The translations under genes were made by a program, and so were the position numbers. This document shows positions 17,171 to 25,541 of a DNA stretch of 64,000 bases, piece by piece. The stretch's first letter is position 1. Every line of letters starts with the position of its first letter. The stretch covers positions 186,001 to 250,000 of the forward strand of contig NZ_WWER01000007.1 of assembly GCF_009857885.1 (NCBI RefSeq), given 5' to 3'. This DNA is from Pusillimonas sp. TS35. GTDB taxonomy: Bacteria > Pseudomonadota > Gammaproteobacteria > Burkholderiales > Burkholderiaceae_B. Below the pieces are notes generated by a model that saw nothing but the letters and a program-made list of their open reading frames with translations, was not told the origin of the DNA and did not search any database.

Positions 17171-18538
17171 CTATGCCTTCAGCGTCGGCCCCACGTCCTC
17201 CAGGACGTTACCAAAGCGGCGCACGACGTCGCGCACCTGCTCTTCGTTGATGATCAGCGGCGGGCAGAAGGCAATGCTGTCCTGGATGCCGCGAACGATA
17301 AGCCCGTGGTTGTGGGCGGCTTCGTAGATGGCGGCGCCGGCCTTGCCAACCGGATCGAAAGGGGTTCGAGCGGCCTTGTCCGCAACCAGCTCAACGGCCG
17401 CGATCAGCCCGGTGCCACGCACTTCGCCCACCAGCGGATGATCGACGAATGCGCGCAGGGAGGATTGCAGCACCTGGCCTATACGCGCGGCGTTTTCGAC
17501 CAGACCACGCTCTTCGATGATGCGGATGTTCTCGAGCGCAACGGCGGTGGCGACTGGATGGCCGCTGGCGGTGTAACCGTGCCCGAAGGTCCCGAGCTCG
17601 CCGCTATGCCGTGAAATCACCTCATGCACCGGTTTGTTGATCAGCACGGCCGCCAGCGGCATATATGACGATGTGATTTGCTTGGACAGCACCATGATGT
17701 CGGGCTTGATGTTGAACCTCTGCGCGCCAAACATGGTGCCCAGGCGTCCGAATCCTGTGATGACCTCGTCGGCGACAATCAGTATGTCGTGCTTGCGGCA
17801 CACGGCCTGGATCTTGTCCCAGTAGGTATCGGGCGGCACGATGACGCCGCCCGCCCCCATGACCGGCTCACCGATAAAGGCGGCAACCGTTTCGGGCCCT
17901 TCGCGCAGTATCAGCGCCTCCAGCTCGTCGGCCATGCGGTTCGCGAAATCGGCCTCGGTTTCGCCCGGCTTGCCCTCGCGATAGAAGTGCGGGCAGGTGG
18001 TGTGCTTCATGCGCGGCAGCGGCAGGTCGAAGTCGCGATGATTGGGCGCCAGCCCGGTCAGGCTGGCCGACGCAACCGTCACGCCGTGATAGCCGCGATT
18101 GCGCGCGATGATTTTCTTCTTGTCCTTACGGCCCAGGGCATTGTTGTAGTACCACACCATCTTGATGACAGTGTCGTTAGCCTCGGAGCCTGAGTTGGTG
18201 AAGAAGGCTGCATCCATGGCGCCGTCGGTCAACTGAACCAGCTTTTCAGCAAGAGCAATCGACGGTGTATGCGCCTTATGCGTAAACGTGTGATAGAACG
18301 GCAGCTTGGCCATCTGCGCACTGGCTGCATCGATCAGGCGTTGCTCGTTGAAGCCCACCGCCACACTCCACAAGCCGGCCATAGCCTCGATGTACTGCCT
18401 GCCCTGGTCGTCGTAAACGTAAATGCCTTCGCCCCGGTCAATAATGCGGGGGCCGATCTGCTCGTGCTTGACCGCGTTGGTATAGGGGTGCAGCTGATAG
18501 CGGATGTCGCGTTCCTGTGTCGGGGTCAACGTCGTCAT
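17171..18538 (-). CDS. Class III omega-transaminase (putrescine/taurine/beta-alanine:pyruvate type)
   Basis: A 455-residue class III aminotransferase. Features include the N-terminal dimer segment LHPYTNAVKHEQIGPRI, GLWSVAVGFNE, FFTNSGSEANDT, YHGVTVASASLTG, DEVITGFGRLG and the PLP lysine K286 in VLSKQITSSYMP. This pattern is that of amine:pyruvate transaminases such as SpuC and Tpa, but sequence alone does not give the substrate. It is the last gene of the putative IclR-controlled operon, 39 bp after the ThDP enzyme. The 29-bp repeat element lies directly downstream. Confidence 0.92.
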   Translation of the reverse strand: MTTLTPTQERDIRYQLHPYTNAVKHEQIGPRIIDRGEGIYVYDDQGRQYIEAMAGLWSVAVGFNEQRLIDAASAQMAKLPFYHTFTHKAHTPSIALAEKLVQLTDGAMDAAFFTNSGSEANDTVIKMVWYYNNALGRKDKKKIIARNRGYHGVTVASASLTGLAPNHRDFDLPLPRMKHTTCPHFYREGKPGETEADFANRMADELEALILREGPETVAAFIGEPVMGAGGVIVPPDTYWDKIQAVCRKHDILIVADEVITGFGRLGTMFGAQRFNIKPDIMVLSKQITSSYMPLAAVLINKPVHEVISRHSGELGTFGHGYTASGHPVATAVALENIRIIEERGLVENAARIGQVLQSSLRAFVDHPLVGEVRGTGLIAAVELVADKAARTPFDPVGKAGAAIYEAAHNHGLIVRGIQDSIAFCPPLIINEEQVRDVVRRFGNVLEDVGPTLKA

Positions 18539-18577
18539 GATGGTATTGAATCCAAGAAAAGTTATGCGGGTGCTGGC

Positions 18578-20125
18578 CTAGATCAGCGCTTCGATCAGGA
18601 AAGGGCCCTTGCGCGCCAGCGCGGCGCGCAGTACATCAATGAACGTGGCGGTGTCGCTGGCGCGCGCAGCTTCGACGCCGGCGGACTTGGCAAGATGGAC
18701 CCAGTCTATGGCGGGCTCGTCCAGATCCAGCATCCGGCTCGCGTTGCGGCCGGGCTCCCCGGCGCCGACTTGTTTTAGCTCATTGTGCAGGATGGCATAA
18801 CGGCGGTTGGCGAAAATAATCGTCACCACGTCCAGTTGCTCGCGCGCCTGCGTCCAGAGGGCCTGCGGCGTATACATGCCACTGCCGTCGGCTTGCATCA
18901 GGATTACCTTGCGGTCGGGGCAGGCCACCGCTGCGCCGGTGGCGAGCGGAATGCCGATGCCGATCGCGCCACCCGTGATCTGCAGAAAATCGTGCGGCGC
19001 GGCGCCGTAGGTAGACTTGAATGAATCGCGCCCCGAGCTCACCGACTCATCGCAGATGATAGCGTTTTCGGGTGCCAGCACGCCCAACGCCTGAATGATG
19101 GCGCCAGCGTTGAATTCGCCCTTCGGCAGTTCGGTGGCCGTGCGGCCACATAGCTGCGCGACCCCCGCCTCTTTGGCACCCACCTCGTCGGCTAATTGCG
19201 CCAGCGCTTGTGGCAAATCGTCTTGCGGCCGCGTCAGCTCGATGATGTGGCAGCCTTCAGGCACGAGCACACTGGGCTTGCCCGGATATGCAAAGAATGC
19301 CACTGGCGTGCGCGCACCGATCAGGATGAGCTGCTCGGTGCCTTCGAGGGCCTTGACAGCGAGATCGACACTGAAAGGCACCCGATCAATCTTTACGCGG
19401 CCAGCGCCGCGCTCCATGCGGCCGTTGGACTGTTGCGCCATGATGCGCGCACCCGTTTTCGCGGCGATGCGGGCGGCGGCTTCAAGTGCACCGGCGCGCA
19501 GCGCTTTGCCGGACAGCAGCATCACCGTCCTGCGGCCGTTGCGCAAAGCCTGGGCCGCTCGCTTGAGCGCGGCGGGCTCCACAGAGGTATGCACCGCAGG
19601 CCGTGCGCGCTGTATGCTTGCCGGGGCTTCAGACCATGCGGCATCGGCCGGCAGTATCAAGGTGGCAATGCCCCCCTGCCCGGCTGTTGCGGCCTCTACC
19701 GCCGCCGCTGCGGCGGACGACACATGCCCTGCCGACTCAATGCGATGCACCCAGTCGGACATCGGGCCGGCCAGGCTTTCGATGTCGGTATGCAAGGGCG
19801 CATCGTGCTGGATGTGGTAGCTGGCATGCTCGCCCACGATGTTGACCATGGGGGTATGCGCACGGCGCGCGTTGTGCAGGTTGGCCAGCCCGTTCGCCAG
19901 GCCGGGCCCCAGGTGCAGGAGTGTCGCGGCCGGTTTATCGGCCATGCGGGCGTAGCCGTCGGCGGCGCCGGTGACCACACCTTCGAACAGGCCGAGTATG
20001 CAGCGCATGCGCGGCTTCTTGTCCAGGGCCGCCACGAAATGTATTTCGGACGTGCCCGGGTTGGCGAAACAAACATCGACATCATTGGCCAGCAGCGTGT
20101 CGCAAAGGCTATCTGCACCGTTCAT
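18578..20125 (-). CDS. Thiamin-diphosphate-dependent enzyme, acetolactate synthase large-subunit-like
   Basis: A 515-residue ThDP enzyme with the usual three domains: Pyr (1-165), central (about 185-320) and PP (about 350-515). Catalytic Glu48 lies in GLFEGVVTGAADGYARM. The cofactor Mg site reads ADGSGMYTPQALWTQ, with A replacing the first Gly of GDG. It is shorter than IlvB and lacks an N-terminal extension and an adjacent ilvN, so a catabolic 2-keto-acid decarboxylase or lyase is more likely than branched-chain synthesis. ATG at 20125 is preferred over the longer frame because AAGGAAA lies upstream and the family start ADSLCDTLLANDV follows at once. Confidence 0.88.
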   Translation of the reverse strand: MNGADSLCDTLLANDVDVCFANPGTSEIHFVAALDKKPRMRCILGLFEGVVTGAADGYARMADKPAATLLHLGPGLANGLANLHNARRAHTPMVNIVGEHASYHIQHDAPLHTDIESLAGPMSDWVHRIESAGHVSSAAAAAVEAATAGQGGIATLILPADAAWSEAPASIQRARPAVHTSVEPAALKRAAQALRNGRRTVMLLSGKALRAGALEAAARIAAKTGARIMAQQSNGRMERGAGRVKIDRVPFSVDLAVKALEGTEQLILIGARTPVAFFAYPGKPSVLVPEGCHIIELTRPQDDLPQALAQLADEVGAKEAGVAQLCGRTATELPKGEFNAGAIIQALGVLAPENAIICDESVSSGRDSFKSTYGAAPHDFLQITGGAIGIGIPLATGAAVACPDRKVILMQADGSGMYTPQALWTQAREQLDVVTIIFANRRYAILHNELKQVGAGEPGRNASRMLDLDEPAIDWVHLAKSAGVEAARASDTATFIDVLRAALARKGPFLIEALI

Positions 20126-20212
20126 GAGTAATAGGTTTCCTTGGAAAGACAAGCAATGCGGGAAGGCCCCGCGCACGCGAACGCAGCGCGCCGCGGGGGC
20201 GTGGTGTTGTGT

Positions 20213-21199
20213 TTATTGAGCGGTAATGTGACGATCCGTGATGAGCTTGCTCCAGCGCGCACGCTCGGCCTGCTCAAAGGCCGTCAACTCTTTACCAGTG
20301 AACGTACCCGCAGTAGCCCCCACCGATTCGAATTTCTTTCGCACCAATGCGGTGGCCAACGCATCTTTGGTTGCTGCAATCAGCTTGCTCATCACGTCCG
20401 ACGGCGTGCCGGCGGGCGCATACAGCGCGAACCATGCATTGACGTCCATATCGAGGCCGCCTTCGGCAACGGTGGGGATATCGGGCACCGAGGGCGAGCG
20501 CTTGGCGGATGTGACTGCAATGCCACGCAACTTGGAACCATCCTTGATCTGCGCCAGCGAGCTGGGCAGGTTGTCGAACAGTACATCAACCTGCCCGCCG
20601 ATAACAGCGGGCATTGACGCCGATGCGCCCTTGAAGGGCACATGCAGCATCTCGATGCCGGCGATCTGCTCGAAATAGTTGCCTGTCAGGTGAACCGACG
20701 AACCCACGCCCGGCGATGCGAAGCTGAGCTTTTGTTTCTTGGCTGCCTTGATCAGGTCACTCATGTTCTTGATATCGGAACTGGCGTTGACCGCGATGAC
20801 GTTGGGCGTAGTAAGCACCAGGGCAATGGGCGAGAAATCCTTTTCGGGATCGTAGGGCAGGTCTTTGTACAGGTACTGGTTGATGGATTGGGTGCCGATG
20901 GTGCCCATGGCAAGGGTGTAGCCATCAGGCTTGGCGCGCGCCAACTGCCCCATACCGATAGAGCCACCCGCACCGGCTCGGTTTTCGACCACCACGGTCT
21001 GGCCCAGCGATTTTTCCATGGCTTGCGCAACTGTGCGCGCGGCGATATCTGTTGTACCGCCTGGTGGATAGGGCACGATCATGGTGATGGCATGCTCGGG
21101 ATAGCCCGCCGCCTGCGCGGCGGCGACCAGCGTCAGCGCGCCGATGCCCGCGCACGCGTAGCGGATGAAGGCATGGGGAAATTGACTGGGCTTTGTCAC
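20213..21199 (-). CDS. Bug-family substrate-binding protein (second in this operon)
   Basis: A 328-residue Bug/TctC receptor. The GTG at 21199 is the likely start because AAGGAGA precedes it by 8 bases. The longer frame (21238) adds 13 residues and lacks such a site. The signal peptide ends AAAQAAG, followed by YPEHAITMIVPYPPGGTTD. Typical motifs include VVVENRAGAGGSIGMG and KPDGYTLAMGTIG. It stands between gamma-glutamyltransferase and the ThDP enzyme. The operon has a second Bug gene at its head but no TctAB permease. Confidence 0.92.
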   Translation of the reverse strand: MTKPSQFPHAFIRYACAGIGALTLVAAAQAAGYPEHAITMIVPYPPGGTTDIAARTVAQAMEKSLGQTVVVENRAGAGGSIGMGQLARAKPDGYTLAMGTIGTQSINQYLYKDLPYDPEKDFSPIALVLTTPNVIAVNASSDIKNMSDLIKAAKKQKLSFASPGVGSSVHLTGNYFEQIAGIEMLHVPFKGASASMPAVIGGQVDVLFDNLPSSLAQIKDGSKLRGIAVTSAKRSPSVPDIPTVAEGGLDMDVNAWFALYAPAGTPSDVMSKLIAATKDALATALVRKKFESVGATAGTFTGKELTAFEQAERARWSKLITDRHITAQ

Positions 21200-21252
21200 A
21201 GTGTTGTCTCCTTGTGTGTTGCCTGCTTGTGCAGGCATTTTCTTATGCCGCT

Positions 21253-22845
21253 TCAGTACCCGACCGCTTGTCCGTCGCGACGGGAATCAGACGCGGCGAC
21301 ATAGTGCCCATGCGCCTGCCGGAGTATGGCCTGGGCCGCACCGAACTCGAGACTGCCGGCCGGTTGTACGTCGACATAATGGCCCGCCGCTTGCAGCCCC
21401 GCAATGATGTCCGCGGGCGTATGAGCTTCAAGCATGATACGCGGCCCCGCCTCAACGCGAAAGCGGGGCGCGTCGATGGCGGCCTGAGGATTGCGGCCAA
21501 GATCGACCAGATGCCGCATTATTTGTACATGGCCCTGCGCCTGCATATTGCCGCCCATGACGCCATAGCTGGCGAAAGGCTCGCCCTTGTGGGTAATGAA
21601 TGCGGGGATGATGGTATGCAGAGGGCGCTTGCCCGGGCCCACTTGGTTGCGATGCCCCGGGGTGAGCGTAAAGCCGCGGCCGCGATTGTGCAGCGCGATG
21701 CCGGTGCCCGGCACTACCACGCCCGAACCGAAGCCCTGGTAATTGGACTGAATAAACGACACCATCATGCCGCTACTGTCGGCCGCGGTGAGGTAGACCG
21801 TGCCGCCCTGCCCTGGCACGCCCGCCGCTGGCGCGCCAGCCCTCGCCGTATCAATCAAGGCGGCGCGGCGGCGCAAGTAGTCCGCATCCAGCAACTGCGC
21901 GGTCAGTTCCGCAGTGGAAACCGGATCGCCCACGTGCGCGTGCAGATCAGCAAAGGCCAACTTCATTGCCTCGATCTGCAGGTGGAAATTGGCAAGCGGC
22001 TGGTCCGCGCGCGGCGGCTCGAAATGATCGAGCATACCAAGCGCCATGAGTGCGGCAATGCCCTGGCCGTTGGGCGGGATTTCATACAGCGCGTAATCGC
22101 CACGGTAGCGCATGGATATGGGTTCGACCCATTCGCAGACATAGTCTTTCAAGTCGGCCTGTGTGATGGCGCCGCCCGTAGCGGCCGCAAACCCCGCGAT
22201 TTTCTCTGCCAGGTCGCCTTCGTAAAAATCGCGCCCCTTGCTTTGGGCGATGCGTGCCAATGTATCGGCCTGTTCGGGGAAGCGCCACACGCTGCCCGCC
22301 GCAGGCGGCGCACCTTGCAGCAGGAACGCCTGCGCGTAGCCGGGCATGTCCTGTAGCCGGGGCGCTTGCAACGCCCACTGGCGCGCAATAACGGGGGATA
22401 CCGCAAAGCCATCGCGCGCATAAGCGATGGCGGGCTCGAAGAGATTGGCGAACGGCAGCTTGCCGAAACGCTTGGAAAGCTCTGCCCAGCCCGCCACTTG
22501 GCCGGGCACCGTCACCGTGTCCCAGCCCAGCTCGGGTATGCTGCCGCGCGCCGCAAAATAGTCGGGCGTCCAGGCCCGCGGCGCCGGGCCCGATGCGTTG
22601 AGCCCGTGCAGTTCCCCGTCGTGCCAGATAAGCGCAAAGGCATCGCCGCCGATGCCGTTCATGGTGGGCTCGACCACCGTAAGCGCAATAGCGGTGGCCA
22701 GCGCGGCGTCAACAGCGTTGCCGCCGGCCAGCAGCATGCGCAGGCCTGCCTGCGCGGCCAGAGGTTGCGAAGTGCTGACGGCATTGGCGGCGAGCACCGG
22801 CATGCGGCTGGCGTTGGGAAAATCCCAGAAGAGGCTGCTAGTCAT
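21253..22845 (-). CDS. Gamma-glutamyltransferase family protein (Ntn hydrolase)
   Basis: A 530-residue gamma-glutamyltranspeptidase homologue. The large-subunit part has AANAVSTSQPLAAQAG, LAGGNAVDAALATAIALTVVEPTMNGIGGD and VPGQVAGW. The self-cleavage/nucleophile Thr is T349 in GQGGTVYLTAADSSG, where classical GGT has GTTH. The small subunit contains FGSGVVVPGTG and the oxyanion region around GPGKRPLHTIIPA. There is no signal peptide, so it should stay in the cytoplasm, unlike E. coli GGT. The ATG at 22845 is the first that fits the family N-terminus. The substrate could be a gamma-glutamyl compound or an acylated amine imported by the neighbouring Bug system. Confidence 0.9.
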   Translation of the reverse strand: MTSSLFWDFPNASRMPVLAANAVSTSQPLAAQAGLRMLLAGGNAVDAALATAIALTVVEPTMNGIGGDAFALIWHDGELHGLNASGPAPRAWTPDYFAARGSIPELGWDTVTVPGQVAGWAELSKRFGKLPFANLFEPAIAYARDGFAVSPVIARQWALQAPRLQDMPGYAQAFLLQGAPPAAGSVWRFPEQADTLARIAQSKGRDFYEGDLAEKIAGFAAATGGAITQADLKDYVCEWVEPISMRYRGDYALYEIPPNGQGIAALMALGMLDHFEPPRADQPLANFHLQIEAMKLAFADLHAHVGDPVSTAELTAQLLDADYLRRRAALIDTARAGAPAAGVPGQGGTVYLTAADSSGMMVSFIQSNYQGFGSGVVVPGTGIALHNRGRGFTLTPGHRNQVGPGKRPLHTIIPAFITHKGEPFASYGVMGGNMQAQGHVQIMRHLVDLGRNPQAAIDAPRFRVEAGPRIMLEAHTPADIIAGLQAAGHYVDVQPAGSLEFGAAQAILRQAHGHYVAASDSRRDGQAVGY

Positions 22846-22965
22846 GGTGATATCCGACGAAGAAAAATTCAGGTAGGCGCCGGGCCGGCCGCTCATGCGC
22901 ATTCGCACTCGCTTTATCCTGCCGTGCGCCCCTGCGGGGGCAGCGTGCTTCACACCCGCACATTG

Positions 22966-23934
22966 TTATTGCACCGTTATATTGGCTCGTTTCACCAGCG
23001 ACTGGATGATCGGCTGTTCGGTACGGATCTGGGTTTTTATGCTTTGCGGCTCGCCATCGGCAGGCTCTATGCCCATGACCAGCATACGCTTGCGCACGGC
23101 ATCATCGGCCAGTGCCGCCTTGAGGGCCTTGGTGAGCGTTGCAGTGACGTCGCTCGGCGTGCCAGGCGGCGCTACCAGCGTGAACCATGCGGTGATGTCG
23201 AAGCCTGTGTAGCCCTTCTCGGCTACCGTGGGCAGTTTGGGCAGCGCCGACATGCGTGCCTTGCTGGTAATAGCCTGCACATCCACTTTGCCTGCCTGTA
23301 CTTGCGGCATCCCCGTGCTGACCATATCGAAGAACAGGTCGACATCGCCGCTCACCAACTGCGGCAAGGCCTGGGTGGACCCTTTGAACGGGACGTGCAG
23401 CAGCGAGATGTCGGCCATCTGCTGGAAGTATTCGGCCGCCAGATGCGACGAGGTGCCCGCGCCGAACGACGCGATGCTGAGCGATTGTGGCTTGGCTTTT
23501 GCTGCCTTGACGACATCTTCGAGCGATTCGAAGTGATGCTTTTTGGCCGTGAGGAGCACCATAGGCCCGACGCCTATCATGCCCACTGGCGCAAACGCAT
23601 CGGGGTCGTAGGAAAGTGATTTGAACAGATAGCGATTGGTAACCAGCGTGGAGTTAGTGGCCAACAGCAAGGTATAGCCATCAGGCGCGGCGCGGGCGAC
23701 GTGCGATGCGCCAATTGTGGTGGCCGCACCCGCGCGGTTTTCAATGATGACTGACTGCCCGAGCGTATTGCCCATGTGCTCGGCCAGCACACGCGCCAGC
23801 GCGTCTGTGGCGCCGCCGGCGGGAAACGGCGTGACCACAGTCACCGCGCGCTCCGGAAAGCCCGCGGCAGACGCAAGACCTACGACGCCGCTCAGCATGA
23901 TGGCGGCAAGTAATCGAATTGATACTCCTGGCAT
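22966..23934 (-). CDS. Bug-family substrate-binding protein (first in this operon)
   Basis: A 322-residue receptor with a signal peptide ending GLASAAG. The family motifs FPERAVTVVTPFPAGGATD, VIIENRAGAATTIG and PDGYTLLLATNSTL follow. AGGAGA precedes the ATG by 9 bases. It heads the minus-strand operon and is divergent from the IclR gene 123 bp away, which fits a regulator/first-gene pair. The ligand is unknown. Confidence 0.92.
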   Translation of the reverse strand: MPGVSIRLLAAIMLSGVVGLASAAGFPERAVTVVTPFPAGGATDALARVLAEHMGNTLGQSVIIENRAGAATTIGASHVARAAPDGYTLLLATNSTLVTNRYLFKSLSYDPDAFAPVGMIGVGPMVLLTAKKHHFESLEDVVKAAKAKPQSLSIASFGAGTSSHLAAEYFQQMADISLLHVPFKGSTQALPQLVSGDVDLFFDMVSTGMPQVQAGKVDVQAITSKARMSALPKLPTVAEKGYTGFDITAWFTLVAPPGTPSDVTATLTKALKAALADDAVRKRMLVMGIEPADGEPQSIKTQIRTEQPIIQSLVKRANITVQ

Positions 23935-23990
23935 GGTTTTTTGTCTCCTGGTTATGTGCGTTCTTTGTGCACTGCATATGGATTATTCTT

Positions 23991-24015
23991 TTGAATTCCG
24001 TACAATGAAATTCAA
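23991..24015. promoter_or_regulatory. Inverted repeat, candidate IclR operator
   Basis: TTGAATT (23991-23997) and AATTCAA (24009-24015) form perfect 7-bp arms around an 11-bp spacer, midway between the divergent Bug and IclR genes. IclR-family proteins often bind A/T-rich palindromes in such shared promoters. Binding is inferred from position only. Confidence 0.5.
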
Positions 24016-24057
24016 TTCCTTTTATTTGCAGTCCACTATAAAACTGGAGCGTGGCAA

Positions 24058-24906
24058 TTGCAATCCTTCTCGAACCATGCGGCGCCCAGCTCCGCAAAAT
24101 CCGCCGCAGGCCGGCGGCCAGCACGCAGAAAACGGCAGCCAGGCGCGGGCGACACGGGCTCACCAGAATTCGTCGAGGCGCTGGCGCGCGGCCTGAGCGT
24201 GATGCGCTGTTTCACGCCTGAAACAGGGTCACTGGGCAATCTCGAACTGGCCGAATGCACCGGGCTGCCAAAATCCACTATCAGCCGCATCGTCTATACG
24301 CTGACAACGCTGGGGTATTTGCGCTATCACAGCGACACAGGCCGCTACTCCCCGGGCTATGGGGTGCTGGCCCTGGGGTTCGGCTGCCTGGCGAGCCTGG
24401 ACGTGCGGCAACTCGCGCGGCCGCTGATGGAACGGCTGGCGCGCGATACCGGCGCAGCCGTCGCACTGGGCACCTTCGATGGCGAATCCATGACATACAT
24501 CGAGGCAGTGCATGGCTCGTCGGCCCTGTACCTGCGCCTGCCGGCCGGCTACCGGGCGGCCATGCACAGCACCATGGGGCGCACCTATCTGGCCACCCTG
24601 CCGGCATCCGAGCGCAGCCGCATCCTGGCCTCGGCACACATGCCCGACAACATGGCTGTCATCACCGAAAAAGCCTGCCGCGAATTCGCCGAATACGGCT
24701 GCTGCTATGGGCTGGGAGACTGGCAGCCTGGCATCCACGCGGTGGCGGCGCCGTTCACGGCCCTGACGGGGGAAGGCACGTTCGTGATCAGTTGCGGCGG
24801 GCCAGACAGCATCCTGCCCAAAGCCCGCATCAGGGGTGAGGTGAAAGACGCCCTGCTTGAGGTGGTGGCCGCGTTGTCGCCGCCTGTGCCTGCGCCGGGG
24901 CGGTAA
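24058..24906 (+). CDS. IclR-family transcriptional regulator
   Basis: A 282-residue IclR protein. A ~35-residue basic N-terminal tail precedes the winged helix (about 38-100: ALARGLSVMRCF, ECTGLPKSTISRIVYTL, YSPGYGVLALG). The effector domain (about 110-275) contains GTFDGESMTYIEAVHGS, STMGRTYLAT and GIHAVAAPF. A TTG start at 24058 is accepted because GGAG lies 8 bases upstream; no in-frame ATG sits nearby. It is divergent from the five-gene Bug/GGT/ThDP/transaminase operon and probably controls it. Confidence 0.9.
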   Translation: MQSFSNHAAPSSAKSAAGRRPARRKRQPGAGDTGSPEFVEALARGLSVMRCFTPETGSLGNLELAECTGLPKSTISRIVYTLTTLGYLRYHSDTGRYSPGYGVLALGFGCLASLDVRQLARPLMERLARDTGAAVALGTFDGESMTYIEAVHGSSALYLRLPAGYRAAMHSTMGRTYLATLPASERSRILASAHMPDNMAVITEKACREFAEYGCCYGLGDWQPGIHAVAAPFTALTGEGTFVISCGGPDSILPKARIRGEVKDALLEVVAALSPPVPAPGR

Positions 24907-24974
24907 CCGTCGTCTTCAGCGCGCCACGTAACGTGCCTGCCCCGATGCCGCCAAGCGGGGCAGGCGGCCGGCCA

Positions 24975-25541
24975 TCAACGGCCGGCAGGCTTGAACCCAT
25001 TGCGATTGGGCATTTCCACCTTGGGCAATGTCGTCTTATCCATAACCGCATCCGCCGGCACAATGCCGGCCTCGTTCAGGATGTAGGCGGTAACGGCATA
25101 GACATCATCATTGGACATGCTGTTGGGCGTAGTGAACGGCATCGCGCGCTTGATGTAGTCGAACAGCGTGGTGGAATACGGCCAGTAGCTTTCCACTGTC
25201 TTGACGGGAGGGCCGGCGCCTTCTTTGCGGGCCAGGCTGTCGCGCCCACCAATCAGCCTGTCGCCGATGCCTCCTTCGAGCTTGGCGCCGTGACAGGCCA
25301 GGCACTGCGCCGCATATACCTTTTCACCTTGCATGACCGTGCCAGACCCGTCTGGCAGCCCGCGTCCGTCTGGCAAGGGCGACACGAACTGCTGCAGGTC
25401 GGCATCCGTCACTGGTGTGCCGAACCCGTATTGGTGCGGCGATTCGGCCCCGCCCGCAGCGGCTGTGCTTTGCGCCTGCGCAACCGTACAGGCCAGCACC
25501 GCGCCGGCAAGGGCGGCGCCCAGTCTAGTAATGGTGAACAT
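24975..25541 (-). CDS. SoxD/SorB-like cytochrome c subunit of sulfite dehydrogenase
   Basis: A 188-residue periplasmic c-type cytochrome. The signal peptide ends TVAQAQ. One haem motif CLACH is at 80-84, and MPF near 133 is a candidate axial methionine. The family segments QYGFGTPV, LPDGRGLPDGSGT and SYWPYSTTLFDYIKRAMP match the N-terminal haem domain of SoxD. The second haem domain of classical SoxD is missing. ATG at 25541 has GGGAGGTG upstream and overlaps the end of the SoxC gene by 17 bp. It should take electrons from the molybdenum subunit. Confidence 0.88.
   Translation of the reverse strand: MFTITRLGAALAGAVLACTVAQAQSTAAAGGAESPHQYGFGTPVTDADLQQFVSPLPDGRGLPDGSGTVMQGEKVYAAQCLACHGAKLEGGIGDRLIGGRDSLARKEGAGPPVKTVESYWPYSTTLFDYIKRAMPFTTPNSMSNDDVYAVTAYILNEAGIVPADAVMDKTTLPKVEMPNRNGFKPAGR

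Noticed and set aside
17171-20125. Taurine pathway (Tpa transaminase plus Xsc sulfoacetaldehyde acetyltransferase)
   Set aside because: The ThDP enzyme lacks Xsc-like segments and is about 70 residues too short. A sulfonate link is kept only as a weak hypothesis.
22366-23619. A 417-codon plus-strand open frame
   Set aside because: It is antisense to the gamma-glutamyltransferase and Bug genes, has His/Arg-rich low-information composition and matches no family.
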